A stretch of 64,000 nt of DNA, taken from Mesorhizobium koreense (GTDB lineage: Bacteria > Pseudomonadota > Alphaproteobacteria > Rhizobiales > Rhizobiaceae). Under the pieces are notes generated by a model. That model saw only the letters and a program-made list of their open reading frames with translations. It searched no databases and was not told the DNA's origin. Shown in pieces: positions 8,242 through 20,367 of the stretch. The translations under genes and the position numbers were made by a program. Where the stretch lies: assembly GCF_031656215.1 (NCBI RefSeq), contig NZ_CP134228.1:3739001-3803000 (forward strand), written 5' to 3'. Numbering within the stretch: the stretch's first letter is position 1; the number at the start of each line of letters is the position of its first letter.

Positions 8242-10017
8242 CTATTCGACCGCCTTCTTCGGCAACTCCGTCGCCTGGCCGGCAATTGCCTTCATGTCGG
8301 CAGAGTCGCCCTCCTTCGTCTCGCCCGGAACGGCGAAGATCTGGCCCGGCCAGATGAGGTCAGGATTCTCGATCTGGTCCTGGTTGGCGAGATAAATCGT
8401 GGAATAGCGGACGCCGTGGCCGTAAACCCTGCGCGATATCTGCCAGAGCGTATCGCCGCGCCGGATGATGACCGCACCGGTCGTCTCCTGCAGTTTGGGC
8501 AATACGACGGTCGGCGGCTGTTTCGAAATATCGCTGTCGAGCGAAGGCAGGACCGCGGAGCCCTTGGCGCCTGATGCGGCGGCCTGCTGCCCACCGTTGC
8601 TCGCCCCGCCGGACGAAGGCTGGCCCGCCGACGCAGCTTCCGACGAGGGAGCCGTTGAATTTGCCCCATTATTCGAAGTGGCGGTACCGGAGGGCGCAGC
8701 CTTCCCCGAACCGGCCGGAGCGGCGGTGCCATTCGACGCTTTGTCGGAACCGGCTTCGCCGGAGGCGACCGCAGCCACGCTTTCCCCTGGCGCGCGCGTG
8801 AAGGGAACGGCGGCGCGCGCCGCGACCTTCACCCCATCGGGCGCCAGCATGTCGGCGCGGATGATATAGTCGCCGACCGCGAGTTCATGGATGGATTCGA
8901 CGAGAAAGCGGCCGACGGGAGACGTCTTCGCCTCGCCCAGCACCATGTCGTTGGCATAGACACGAACCGTACTGCCTGGATCGGCCACGCCGGCGACGAA
9001 GATCTTGTTGCCTTCGATCTCGACCGCTTCGACGGAAACCTGGGGCTGCGCATTCCCGGATTGAGCCGTTGACGCCTTCGCCGGCGGCTGCGCCGTCCCA
9101 GCCGCCGTTCCTTCCCCGGTCGGCGTCGCATCGCTTGCCGCCGTTTCCTGCCCGGCCCCGGCATTGCCGGAACCCGCCTGCTTGGTTCCGTCACTGGAAG
9201 GCTGCGTTGCTGCCGGATGCTGCTTGGGCGTATCCTGCGCCGTGCCGGGCTGCGCAGACGCAGGAGCGGCCGGTGCGGGGGCAGCAGCCGCCGCCTTCTC
9301 CGGCTTCGGCACCGTGATCAGCCTGCTCGGCTGCCCAGGCGCTTCGACTAAGGCCAGGACCTGACCGTTCTGATGCTCGGGGATGGAAACGACCGCCGTC
9401 TCTTTCGACATCGCGACATTGGCGGGCGTCGTAGCACGCAACACGAGTTGATAGTCGCCCGGCTTCAAGGGATCGTCGAGCACAATGGCGAAGTCGCCTT
9501 CCGCACCCGCCGTCGACGCGCCGAGGACGCTCTTGCCCGAAAGGATTTCAACCTTCGCGCCGGGCGCCGACCGGCCCGCGATGACGATGGAACCGTTTCC
9601 CTCGGCCCTGACGACATCAAAGCTCGGTGCCGTGACGTCTTTGGTCTTGGCCCCCTCATCGGCCTTGGTTGCCTGCGGTTCGGCGGTGGCCTTGCTGCCG
9701 GACTTCGTCTCGGCAGCACCGTTCGGCGTTGCCGCATCACCGGCAGGCGTCGCATTTTCCTTCGGTACCGGTTTGTCTGCCTCCGCCTGACCGGAGGGCG
9801 CAGCAGCCTGCTTTTCAGGCGCCGGATCGGCGGGCTTTTGCGGCGTAGCGGGCACGCGCCCTTCCTTCGCCGTCATCGAATTTCCGGCAGGCTCAGCCGT
9901 CTGGGCGACCTTCTCCACCGGCGCCGGCGAGAAGGCGCCCAGCCCGTAGGCCACCGCAAGCGCAGCCACCAGCGCGCCACCCCCGAAAAGAAGCGCGTTT
10001 CTGATGCCGTTCGCCAT
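8242..10017 (-). CDS. LysM-domain envelope protein with N-terminal membrane anchor and low-complexity linkers
   Basis: A 591-residue protein. An uncleaved signal/anchor helix (about 6-29, ALLFGGGALVAALAVAYGLG) is followed by a long Pro/Ala/Glu/Lys-rich region, an Ig-like segment (about 133-207, SIVIAGRSAPGAKVEILSG), a second low-complexity linker, a similar Ig-like segment (about 318-385, KIFVAGVADPGSTVRVYAND), a Ser/Gly/Ala linker, and one C-terminal LysM domain (about 516-564: IIRRGDTLWQISRRVYG to IWPGQIFAVPG). It probably sits in the inner membrane with LysM binding peptidoglycan in the periplasm. The two Ig-like segments look like an internal duplication. It is divergent from the LOG gene; the shared 112-base gap should hold both promoters. 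Confidence 0.88.
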   Translation of the reverse strand: MANGIRNALLFGGGALVAALAVAYGLGAFSPAPVEKVAQTAEPAGNSMTAKEGRVPATPQKPADPAPEKQAAAPSGQAEADKPVPKENATPAGDAATPNGAAETKSGSKATAEPQATKADEGAKTKDVTAPSFDVVRAEGNGSIVIAGRSAPGAKVEILSGKSVLGASTAGAEGDFAIVLDDPLKPGDYQLVLRATTPANVAMSKETAVVSIPEHQNGQVLALVEAPGQPSRLITVPKPEKAAAAAPAPAAPASAQPGTAQDTPKQHPAATQPSSDGTKQAGSGNAGAGQETAASDATPTGEGTAAGTAQPPAKASTAQSGNAQPQVSVEAVEIEGNKIFVAGVADPGSTVRVYANDMVLGEAKTSPVGRFLVESIHELAVGDYIIRADMLAPDGVKVAARAAVPFTRAPGESVAAVASGEAGSDKASNGTAAPAGSGKAAPSGTATSNNGANSTAPSSEAASAGQPSSGGASNGGQQAAASGAKGSAVLPSLDSDISKQPPTVVLPKLQETTGAVIIRRGDTLWQISRRVYGHGVRYSTIYLANQDQIENPDLIWPGQIFAVPGETKEGDSADMKAIAGQATELPKKAVE

Positions 10018-10129
10018 ATTCTAATCCCTTAGCCGCCTGCCTCTTGGTCTACCGCTTTTCCATTGCCCCTACAAGAAAAAGGCCGCGATGATCTTGACGC
10101 GGCAACGGTCATCAACACCATTCGGTTTC

Positions 10130-10741
10130 ATGAAAAAGATTCGCTCCATCTGCGTCTATTGCGGCTCCTCGCCCGGCCGGGATCCCCTATACGTCGGGGC
10201 GGCGCACACCCTCGGCAAGGCTATGGCCGAGGCCGGGCTCAGGCTCGTCTATGGGGGCGGCGGCAAGGGCATCATGGGTGCGGTCGCCTCGAGCATCAGC
10301 GCAGCCGGCGGAACCGTCATCGGCGTCATCCCGCGCTTCCTCATCACCAAGGAGGCGACGGAGGCCGCGCTCGCGCGCCTCGACGAACTCGTCGTGACTG
10401 AGGACATGCATACCCGCAAACACCGCATGTTCGAGGAATCCGACGCTTTCGTCGCGCTGCCCGGCGGGATCGGCACGCTGGAAGAAATCGTCGAGATGAT
10501 GACCTGGGCGCAGCTCGGTCGCCACGACAAGCCGATTGTCCTGGCGAATATCGGCGGCTTCTGGTCGCCCATGATGAAGCTGCTCGACCATATGAAGGGG
10601 GAAGGCTTCCTCCATACGGCACAAAAGATAGCGCCCCTGGTCATCGACGACGCTGCCGAGATCGTCCCGACCCTCCTTCGCATGCAAGGCGAGCCGCACG
10701 TTACGGACGAAGGCAACGCTTCGGCGATCGAGCGGATGTAG
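10130..10741 (+). CDS. LOG-family protein, probable cytokinin riboside 5'-monophosphate phosphoribohydrolase
   Basis: A 203-residue Rossmann-fold protein, formerly annotated as lysine decarboxylase. Family motifs are clear: ICVYCGSSPG at the N-terminus, GGGGKGIMGAVA, and the phosphoribohydrolase signature PGGIGTLEEIVEMMTW. Members release free base from nucleoside 5'-monophosphates, including cytokinin nucleotides. In non-plant-associated bacteria the role may be nucleotide housekeeping. ATG at 10130 (MKKIRSICVYCG) was chosen over an upstream ATG at 10088 because homology-like sequence begins there. Confidence 0.9.
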   Translation: MKKIRSICVYCGSSPGRDPLYVGAAHTLGKAMAEAGLRLVYGGGGKGIMGAVASSISAAGGTVIGVIPRFLITKEATEAALARLDELVVTEDMHTRKHRMFEESDAFVALPGGIGTLEEIVEMMTWAQLGRHDKPIVLANIGGFWSPMMKLLDHMKGEGFLHTAQKIAPLVIDDAAEIVPTLLRMQGEPHVTDEGNASAIERM

Positions 10742-10745
10742 GCCG

Positions 10746-11663
10746 CTAGGCAGGCCGGAGCGCACGCCGGCCGCGGACCATCGACCAGCTATAGATGACG
10801 AGCGCCAGCCAGATCAGGCCGAAGGCGATGGCGTCCGTCGTCCCGAACGGCTCATGGAAAATAAACACCGCGATCGCGAAGATCATGGTGGGGCCGATAT
10901 ATTGCAGGATGCCGATGGTCGAATAGCGCAGGAGCTTGGTACCGAAGGCATAGAGGATGAGCGGCACGGCCGTGACCGGACCACAGCCCAACAGCAACGC
11001 TACATTGCCCGGCTCCGAGACAAGGAAATGGCTCTCCCCCCTCGACTGCAGCCAAAGCACGTAGCCGATCGCGGGCAGCATCAGGATCATCACTTCCAGG
11101 AAAAAGCCCTGGCTCGGGCCGATCGGCAATGTCTTGCGCAGGAAGCCGTAGATGGCGAAGGAAAACGCCAGCACCAGCGACACCCATGGAACGCCACCGG
11201 CGTCGACGGCAAGAATGACGACCGCAAGTGTAGCGAGCGCCGCCGCCACCATCTGCATGCGGCTCAGCTTCTCGCCGAGCAGCACCGCGCCCATGACGAT
11301 CGAGACCAGTGGGTTGATGTAGTAGCCGAGCGCCGTCTCGATGGTCCGGCCGGCGGCAATCGCCCAGACATAGGTTCCCCAGTTGATCGTGATGATCGAG
11401 GCGGTAAGCGCCGCCATTGCGAGCGTCCGCGGTGAGCGGAGCGCGCGCTTCACATCGGCCGTGCGGCCGAGTGCATAGAGCGTCACGCCGGCAATCGGCA
11501 GGGACCAGATGATGCGATGGGCGACGACTTCCGCTGCCGGCATATGCTCCACCGCCTTCATGTAGAAGGGCAGCAGGCCCCAAAGCGTGTAGCACGCCAC
11601 CGCAAAAGCGAAGCCGCGCGGTGTGTCGCCCTCAACGGCGGTTACGGAAGCAGTCGTATCCAT
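10746..11663 (-). CDS. rarD: RarD-type EamA transporter
   Basis: A 305-residue integral membrane protein with about ten helices and two EamA repeats. RarD hallmarks are FAFAVACYTLWGLLPFYMKA at the start, AAEVVAHRIIWSLPI, ALGYYINPLVSIVMGAVLLGE, and LLRYSTIGILQYIGPTM with EPF late in the second half. The name comes from chloramphenicol-sensitive RarD; the substrate is generally unknown. It is convergent with the LOG gene, stopping 4 bases beyond it. ATG at 11663. Confidence 0.88.
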   Translation of the reverse strand: MDTTASVTAVEGDTPRGFAFAVACYTLWGLLPFYMKAVEHMPAAEVVAHRIIWSLPIAGVTLYALGRTADVKRALRSPRTLAMAALTASIITINWGTYVWAIAAGRTIETALGYYINPLVSIVMGAVLLGEKLSRMQMVAAALATLAVVILAVDAGGVPWVSLVLAFSFAIYGFLRKTLPIGPSQGFFLEVMILMLPAIGYVLWLQSRGESHFLVSEPGNVALLLGCGPVTAVPLILYAFGTKLLRYSTIGILQYIGPTMIFAIAVFIFHEPFGTTDAIAFGLIWLALVIYSWSMVRGRRALRPA

Positions 11664-11776
11664 AGGCTTTCCCGGCGGAGGCGTTGCGCCCCGCGCGCCG
11701 CAAGAAACACACGAAGCGCCAGGTTACCAGTTCAAATTGCTGATGCTTGTTTCGCGTTCGGCTGATGGACAGGCTT

Positions 11777-14842
<3,066 letters not shown>

Positions 14843-14865
14843 GGCTTTCCTGTCCCGCGTCCGTG

Positions 14866-15249
14866 TCAGTCGGGCGTATGACATACCGCTTCGATATTGT
14901 TGCCGTCCGGATCGAAGACGAATGCGCCGTAGTAGTTCGGGTGATAATGCGGGCGCAGGCCGGGACCACCATTGTCGCGGCCGCCGGCGGCCAGCGCGGC
15001 TTCGTAGAAAGCGTCGACCTCCGCCCTCGTGTCGGCCGTGAACGCATAGTGACGGCCGTGTCCCGGTTCGGCTCCCTCGTGCAGCCAGAATTGCGGCCGA
15101 TCATAGCCATAGCCGCCGACCTTGAGGCCGTCGGTATATTCTTCCGGGACCATCATCACCAACGAAGCGCCGAGCGGCGCCAGCGCCGCATCATAGAACC
15201 GCTTCGAAGCATCGAAGTCGCGAACGGCGATTCCGGTATGGTCTATCAT
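14866..15249 (-). CDS. VOC-family (glyoxalase/bleomycin resistance-like) protein
   Basis: A 127-residue, single-domain vicinal-oxygen-chelate protein: [20 protein letters not shown] at the start and the C-terminal [19 protein letters not shown] motif, whose Glu is a usual metal ligand; the first metal His is in DHTGIAV. Substrate unknown; members include lyases, dioxygenases and antibiotic-binding proteins. Its ATG overlaps the TGA of cysS by 4 bases (ATGA), so translation is probably coupled to cysS. Confidence 0.88.
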   Translation of the reverse strand: MIDHTGIAVRDFDASKRFYDAALAPLGASLVMMVPEEYTDGLKVGGYGYDRPQFWLHEGAEPGHGRHYAFTADTRAEVDAFYEAALAAGGRDNGGPGLRPHYHPNYYGAFVFDPDGNNIEAVCHTPD

Positions 15250-16652
15250 CTCTTCACCTCCCAAGTCGTCACGCGCTCGCCCGTGACCGGATCCTTGCCG
15301 TCCTTCAACTGGATACCCTGCGCAAGGAGATCGTCGCGGATGCGATCGGCTTCCGCCCAGTTCTTCTCGCGGATCAGGGTAAGGCGGCGCTCGACAAAAT
15401 TCGCGACATCGATATCGGTTTCGATCGCCGAGAGATCGATCCCGATCAGCGCGGCAGCGGCGACCAGCGCCGGTTCGGGCAGGTCCGTCGCGTTCAGAAG
15501 GCGCACGTACTGAGGCAGGTCCAGATCGTCCGAAAGCGCGTCGATGAACGAAGGATCGACTGCCCCGGCTGTCGCATTGTTCGCCTTGCGCCTGAGCTTC
15601 GCCAGGACATTTTCCGCCTCCTCCAGCTTGCGCACGGAAAAGTCGATCGGCTCGCGGTAATGCGTCATCAGCATGGCGAGCCGGAGCACTTCGCCCGGCC
15701 ATTTGCGGCCGCCGAATTTTTCGGTGCGGAGAAGTTCGTGGATGGTGACGAAATTACCTTCGCTCTTCGCCATCTTGCGGCCTTCCACCTGCAGGAAGCC
15801 GTTGTGCAGCCAGTAATTGGCCATCACCGGCGTGCCGTGGGCGCAGCGCGACTGGGCGATCTCGTTTTCGTGGTGGGGAAAGATCAGGTCGAGGCCGCCG
15901 CCATGGATATCGAAAGTCTCGCCAAGGAAGGCGGCCGACATCGCCGAGCATTCGATATGCCAGCCTGGACGCCCCCTGCCCCAAGGGCTTTCCCAGCCCG
16001 GTTCCTCGGGTGAAGACCGCTTCCAGAGCACGAAATCGGCCGGGTTCTTCTTGTGCGCATCGACCGCGACACGGGCGCCGGCCTGCTGGTCCTCCAGATT
16101 GCGCCGTGAAAGCCGGCCATAGTCCGGCATCGACGCGACGTCGAACAGGACTTCGCCATTTGCTTCATAGGCGTGGCCGCGCTCGATGAGCTGGCCAATC
16201 AACGTCACCATGTCGGCCTTGCCGTCCGGCCGCGGAAGCACGAATTCGGTCGCGCGCGGCTCGAAGGTGGGTTTGAGGCAACCAAGCGCCGCCACATCTT
16301 CGTGGAACTGGTCGGCCGTCCTCTCCGTGACCCGTCGGATGGCCTCGTTGAGCGTCACCCGACCGGCCTCGATCTCCGTCCCGAAATCGCGCAGCGCACG
16401 GGCGTTGATCTTATCGTCCACGTCGGTGATGTTGCGCACATAGGTGACGTGATCAACGCCGTAGAGATGGCGCAGAAGCCGGAAGAGCACGTCGAAGACG
16501 ATGACCGGGCGCGCATTGCCGATATGGGCGAAATCGTAGACGGTCGGCCCGCACACATACATGCGCACATTATGCGGATCGATGGGGCGAAACGGTTCCT
16601 TCGCCCGCGTCAGCGTGTTGGTAAGTTTCAGACCCTGCGTCGTTGCCGACAT
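15246..16652 (-). CDS. cysS: Cysteine--tRNA ligase
   Basis: Class I aminoacyl-tRNA synthetase that charges tRNA-Cys. The protein is 468 residues. It has [19 protein letters not shown], with the zinc Cys and the HIGH-type [15 protein letters not shown] and HHENEIAQS, which hold further zinc ligands; KMAKSEGNF (KMSKS loop); and a C-terminal anticodon region. ATG at 16652 was chosen ([10 protein letters not shown]); a TTG two codons upstream is in frame. It is the first gene of a minus-strand run with overlapping VOC. Confidence 0.96.
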   Translation of the reverse strand: MSATTQGLKLTNTLTRAKEPFRPIDPHNVRMYVCGPTVYDFAHIGNARPVIVFDVLFRLLRHLYGVDHVTYVRNITDVDDKINARALRDFGTEIEAGRVTLNEAIRRVTERTADQFHEDVAALGCLKPTFEPRATEFVLPRPDGKADMVTLIGQLIERGHAYEANGEVLFDVASMPDYGRLSRRNLEDQQAGARVAVDAHKKNPADFVLWKRSSPEEPGWESPWGRGRPGWHIECSAMSAAFLGETFDIHGGGLDLIFPHHENEIAQSRCAHGTPVMANYWLHNGFLQVEGRKMAKSEGNFVTIHELLRTEKFGGRKWPGEVLRLAMLMTHYREPIDFSVRKLEEAENVLAKLRRKANNATAGAVDPSFIDALSDDLDLPQYVRLLNATDLPEPALVAAAALIGIDLSAIETDIDVANFVERRLTLIREKNWAEADRIRDDLLAQGIQLKDGKDPVTGERVTTWEVKR

Positions 16653-17005
16653 GCGCAAAGTTCTCCCTGGCCACCGGCCGGGAGCGTTTTTCTATCCAGG
16701 AAAGAGAGCGAAAACGTCCGGGCCAGCAGGCTGCTAGCCGATAATGCAAATGCCGGTAATGGCGAAAGGCGTTTTCATGGACGCGCTTTATGGCCTCATG
16801 GGCATTTTACGTCAAGGCGCAAAAAATCGACGCGGAAATGCCGAAATGCGAACCAAACGGCTCCCCATTCGTTGGTTATCAGGACTTCGTTAAGCATAGC
16901 GGGGCAGTCTTTGACGATCCGGAAGGATTGAATCAAATTCGCCACGAATTCGACTGAATCCGGGACGATCTGCGCCGCTCCCCGCAAGCAAGCAGGAAGA
17001 AGACA
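16653..17005. other. 353-base stretch without a confident gene
   Basis: This gap lies between cysS and a 54-codon ORF. A 63-codon minus-strand reading frame (16796-16987) is present but shows no ribosome site or recognisable sequence. Part of it should carry the cysS promoter (minus strand) and that of the small ORF (plus strand), but I could not fix -35/-10 boxes. I found no terminator, repeat or RNA gene here. Confidence 0.5.
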
Positions 17006-17170
17006 ATGACAAGTTCAAGGAAAATCCGACGAAAGCCCGCCGAGCCGAAGCCGGCGGAAGCCCTCATCGCGCAATATCGTGCGATCGGCCAGGCTTCGCT
17101 ACAGGCGGCACTGATGTGCACGGCCAAGAAAGGCAAGAAGACGCCTGAGGCCCGCCGGGCTCACGCCTAA
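17006..17170 (+). CDS. Small basic protein, 54 residues, unknown function
   Basis: Starts MTSSRKIRRKPAEPK. It has a basic N-terminus with Pro/Glu/Lys, a central helix-like stretch ALIAQYRAIGQASLQAALM and a basic tail (AKKGKKTPEARRAHA). A good ribosome site (AGGAAGA, about 7 bases before the ATG) supports translation. The end overlaps the convergent ArgO gene by 4 bases. It could bind nucleic acid or be a small regulator, but only its charge suggests that. Confidence 0.5.
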   Translation: MTSSRKIRRKPAEPKPAEALIAQYRAIGQASLQAALMCTAKKGKKTPEARRAHA

Positions 17171-17802
17171 CCGGCTGATACTTGACCGAAAAGCCTCGCA
17201 ACGAGGCTGACGGCGATACCGGCCATGACGAGGCCGACGATAATGTCGAGGATGCGCCAGGCGGACGGCCTGGCGAAGAACGGCTGCAAGAGACGCGCGC
17301 CGTAGCCAAGGCCGAAGAACCAGGCGAACGACGCCGTGGCGGCGCCGATCCCGTAGGCAAGTCGCGGCGCCCCGACAAAGCGGCCCGACAGCGAGCCGAG
17401 CAGCAGCACCGTATCCAGATAGACATGCGGGTTGAGGAAGGTGAAGGCGAGGCATGCCGCGACCGCGGCTTTCAGGCTTCCCCCGCCGCCTCGCGCCGCC
17501 CGCAGCGTTTCGGGATGCATGGCGCGCCGAAAGGCAAGCACCGCGTAACAGCCCAGGAATATCGCGCCGCCGATCGTCACGGCCATGATGAGCTTCGGTG
17601 AGGAAGCGACCAACGTGCCGAGCCCACCAACGCCGGCGGCGATCAACACCGCATCGGCGAGCGAGCAGATCAGGCAAAGCACGAATACATGCTCGCGCAG
17701 GAGCCCCTGTCGCAGGATGAAGGCGTTCTGCGCGCCGATCGCGATGATGAGCGACCCGCCGAGCAGGAAGCCGGAAGTCGCAGCGCTGAACAAGCCGGGC
17801 AT
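17167..17802 (-). CDS. LysE/ArgO-family amino acid exporter
   Basis: A 211-residue, six-helix membrane protein. Family features: GGSLIIAIGAQNAFILRQGL at the N-terminus (the LysE GAQNAF motif), ICSLADAVLIAAGVGGLG, FLNPHVYLDTVLLLGSL and a final helix DIIVGLVMAGIAVSLV. Relatives export lysine or arginine and are usually driven by a LysR-type regulator; none is next door here. ArgO and LysE cannot be separated by eye. ATG at 17800-17802. Confidence 0.9.
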   Translation of the reverse strand: MPGLFSAATSGFLLGGSLIIAIGAQNAFILRQGLLREHVFVLCLICSLADAVLIAAGVGGLGTLVASSPKLIMAVTIGGAIFLGCYAVLAFRRAMHPETLRAARGGGGSLKAAVAACLAFTFLNPHVYLDTVLLLGSLSGRFVGAPRLAYGIGAATASFAWFFGLGYGARLLQPFFARPSAWRILDIIVGLVMAGIAVSLVARLFGQVSAG

Positions 17803-17820
17803 ACGGTGATATCGCCGATC

Positions 17821-18150
17821 TCAGCCGTTCAGGCCGACGCGCCCGGTGACGTAATCGAAGATGGCGCGGCGGATTTGCGGATCGTCCAGCTTCGCCACCG
17901 GCAGATAGAAGACGAGGTCGTTGCCCTTGGAAAGCGCGATCACGTCGCCACGTTCCTCGACCCGGTCGAAGGCCGACCAGAGGAAACACTCGAAATCGCC
18001 GTTGCAGATGGCCATCAGCGCAGCATCGTTGAAGGCGAAGGTTTTTCGGCCCGGATGGAATTCGGGATGGATGGACGGGCACGCGGAAAGCGCCTCGCGG
18101 ATGGCGATCTCGTCCTCCGCGCTCAATTCCACCGTAAATTCCTTGATCAT
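17821..18150 (-). CDS. Hypothetical protein
   Basis: A 109-residue soluble protein (MIKEFTVELSAEDEIAIREAL at the start, FYLPVAKLDDPQIRRAIFDYV near the end). I recognise no domain. It has no signal peptide or membrane helix. It lies 18 bases upstream of the exporter gene on the same strand, so it may be cotranscribed with it. Codon use looks like that of its neighbours. Confidence 0.6.
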   Translation of the reverse strand: MIKEFTVELSAEDEIAIREALSACPSIHPEFHPGRKTFAFNDAALMAICNGDFECFLWSAFDRVEERGDVIALSKGNDLVFYLPVAKLDDPQIRRAIFDYVTGRVGLNG

Positions 18151-18192
18151 TTCGATACGCCCAAACTCGGCGCAACTTTAATCGAATGCGGG

Positions 18193-18942
18193 TTAAATAA
18201 GCCTCAACTGGACGTTAACCGGTTTCTTTTCAGCCTCTGATTCGCTGGCGTCGATGGGTTCCTGTATCTCCGGGCCCGTATTGGCCACTCTGTTGACCTT
18301 GTCGGAAACGGGGATCGCCTCGAAGAAGCCCGGATCGGCCGGACGCAGAAGGTCCGCCACGTCGCGCGGCTCGTTCGAGCGGCAATCGAGCCAGCGCGAA
18401 AAATCCTCCGGCTTGATGACGACCGGCATGCGCTCGTGGATATGGGCGATATCGGTATTGGCGTTGGTGGTCAGGATAGCACCGGTGTCGATCTCCGAGC
18501 CGCCCGGCTCGTACCAGGTTTCCATCAGCCCGGCGAAGCCGACAAGTCCGCCGCCCTTAGGACGTACCCAATAGGCCTGCGCCCTGTTTCTGCCCTCGCG
18601 CTTCCACTCATAGAAACCGGAGGCGGGCACCAGCGCCCGCCGGTGCCGCATCGCCGTCTTGTAGGTATTCTTTTCCAGCGCCGTGTCGGAGCGCGCGTTG
18701 ATGAGGAGCGGAAAGCTTTTTGGATCCTTTACCCAGGCTGGAACGAGCCCCCAGCGCACAAGGAGCGCGCGCCGGTCCGGCAGGTTGGAACCGGGCGCGC
18801 CCCCGCCCTCGCCTGCCATCACTATGAGGATCGGCTGTGTCGGCGCGATATTGTAGCGCGGCGGAAAATCCTCGAGTTCCAGCAGCGCGAAGAAGGCTTC
18901 CACTTCCTCAGGCTTCAGCGTCAGGGCAAAGCGTCCGCACAT
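18193..18942 (-). CDS. SRAP (SOS response-associated peptidase) protein, YedK/HMCES type
   Basis: A 249-residue protein that should crosslink through its N-terminal Cys to abasic sites in single-stranded DNA. It begins MCGRFALTL, so Cys2 becomes the N-terminus after Met removal. It also has the conserved PRYNIAPTQPI, NARSDTALEK, the active Glu in ALVPASGFYEW, and the active His in IAHIHERMPVVI. Length is near the family norm, with a C-terminal tail of about 40 residues that looks less conserved. No LexA box was identified upstream. Confidence 0.93.
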   Translation of the reverse strand: MCGRFALTLKPEEVEAFFALLELEDFPPRYNIAPTQPILIVMAGEGGGAPGSNLPDRRALLVRWGLVPAWVKDPKSFPLLINARSDTALEKNTYKTAMRHRRALVPASGFYEWKREGRNRAQAYWVRPKGGGLVGFAGLMETWYEPGGSEIDTGAILTTNANTDIAHIHERMPVVIKPEDFSRWLDCRSNEPRDVADLLRPADPGFFEAIPVSDKVNRVANTGPEIQEPIDASESEAEKKPVNVQLRLI

Positions 18943-19039
18943 ATTCCGTCCTTGGATATCCGGTCCTACGTAGAAATGTTCCGGCGCTTACGCAACGATT
19001 GCGATTGACGGTCTTCCAACGATCCCGAATTCTGACGGC

Positions 19040-19444
19040 GTGACGGACCGCATCATCCTCGCCGCTTCCGTGGCGTTACGCCGTGGCGACCGCTTCCTGC
19101 TCGTGGAACGCGGCCGGGCGCCTGCGCGCGGCCTGCTCGCATTCCCCGGAGGCCGGCTCGAAGCGGGTGAATCCCCCGAGGAAGCCGCGCGGCGCGAACT
19201 CTTCGAGGAAACGGGTCTTGAAGTGGGCAAACTCGCTCTCTTCCAGGTCATGGACTTGGGTGGAGATAAGGAAAGCGGCGGGGTGCTCTTCCGGCTGCAT
19301 GTCTTCACCGGCACCTATCTGGAAGGCGAACCGACCGCACGTGACGACGCCGCAAGCGTCGGCTGGTACGGGGTCGAGGAAATGGAGACCCTGTCGATCA
19401 CCGCTTCTACACTGGAGGTTGCGCGCCGGATCCTCGGATGCTGA
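19040..19444 (+). CDS. Nudix hydrolase
   Basis: A 134-residue single-domain pyrophosphohydrolase. The Nudix box is complete at about residues 37-59 (GGRLEAGESPEEAARRELFEETG, starting at Gly37), matching GX5EX7REUXEEXGU. Substrate is unknown: candidates include ADP-ribose, NADH or oxidised nucleotides. The start is GTG at 19040; no earlier good start is seen. Its stop overlaps an ATG of the next reading frame (ATGCTGA), suggesting coupling. Confidence 0.9.
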   Translation: MTDRIILAASVALRRGDRFLLVERGRAPARGLLAFPGGRLEAGESPEEAARRELFEETGLEVGKLALFQVMDLGGDKESGGVLFRLHVFTGTYLEGEPTARDDAASVGWYGVEEMETLSITASTLEVARRILGC

Positions 19445-19494
19445 CGGCAAAGTGGCGCCTTGCCGCGGCCCGAATCCTCGCTCACAAGGAGCGC

Positions 19495-19869
19495 ATGGCT
19501 CGGGCGATCTTGATGCGATTCCTTCTGGCGGTGCTACTTGCCGCTTCCGCGCTGCCCGCCCACGCGGTCGAGGCGCCTTACGAGAAAAACCTTCTCCGGC
19601 TCGCTGAAATCCTCGGCTCGCTGCAATATCTGCGCAATCTGTGCGGCGAGAAGGGAGACGACTGGCGTGAGGCCATGGATGCAATCCTGATCACCGAACA
19701 TCCCGACCCGGATCGCCGTGCGCAACTCGTCGGCAGTTTCAACCGCGGCTACCGCACCTACAGCGACATCTATCACACCTGCACGGCCTCGGCGACAGAG
19801 GCCATCGCCCGCTACATGAAGGAGGGCGAGGCGCTCAGCCGCGACACGGCGAACAGGTTCGGAAATTAG
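19495..19869 (+). CDS. TIGR02301-like secreted protein
   Basis: A 124-residue protein of a family found in Alphaproteobacteria with no known function. The signal peptide is MARAILMRFLLAVLLAASAL, with a likely cleavage after AHA. The mature part has APYEKNLLRLAEILGSLQYL, RNLCGEKGDDWREAM, the DRRAQLVGSFNRGYRTYSD block and YHTCTASATEAIARY; the two Cys may form a disulfide. ATG at 19495 is preferred because AAGGA sits 5 bases before it and it gives a proper signal peptide. An in-frame ATG at 19438, overlapping the Nudix stop, would add 19 residues. Confidence 0.8.
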   Translation: MARAILMRFLLAVLLAASALPAHAVEAPYEKNLLRLAEILGSLQYLRNLCGEKGDDWREAMDAILITEHPDPDRRAQLVGSFNRGYRTYSDIYHTCTASATEAIARYMKEGEALSRDTANRFGN

Positions 19870-20001
19870 GAAGCGGTTAACTTTTTTGCCAATGGCCGGA
19901 TGCGTAGCATTTTAACTGTGCTAGAACGCTTAACGGGACATTAAGAACCGGCGTCGGATTCGAACGAATGCGGCCGCCGCTTAAAAGGGTGGACGTAAGC
20001 T

Positions 20002-20259
20002 ATGGACCGGAGCGTCAGCGACATCGACGCACTGATACGGGAAGAAAAGAGGCTGACCGCGCTCGAAAGCCAGAGCGAGGCATGGGCGGAAGGCATTTCC
20101 GCCGGCATCGAGCCGGAAATCCTGGCCGAAGCCGCGCTTGCCACGGCCTTTGCGGAACTGCTTCGGTCGGGCGGCGAACAGGCGGCGCTGGCGCTGCTTG
20201 ACCGTATGCGCGACCGCGTCATCGCCGGCGAATTCGAGCCCGATCTCGTACGGCATTGA
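20002..20259 (+). CDS. Conserved-looking hypothetical protein, 85 residues
   Basis: A small acidic, probably all-helical protein (MDRSVSDIDALIREEKRLTA at the start; ISAGIEPEILAEAALATAF in the middle). It has no signal peptide or membrane segment. I recognise no domain; similar short proteins occur in rhizobia. It follows an AT-rich 132-base gap likely to contain a promoter. ATG at 20002. Confidence 0.6.
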   Translation: MDRSVSDIDALIREEKRLTALESQSEAWAEGISAGIEPEILAEAALATAFAELLRSGGEQAALALLDRMRDRVIAGEFEPDLVRH

Positions 20260-20367
20260 CTGTCCGCTGAACCTGTCTTCTTAGTGCGTCCGAGCGCAGG
20301 AATCGCTCCACGAAGGAGTGCGCGAGCCAAACAGGTTGCTCGCGAGCGGCAGACAGGCAGGACCACG

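Noticed and set aside
16796-16987. 63-codon minus-strand reading frame in the gap after cysS
   Set aside because: No ribosome site and no recognisable composition; a chance frame is likely.
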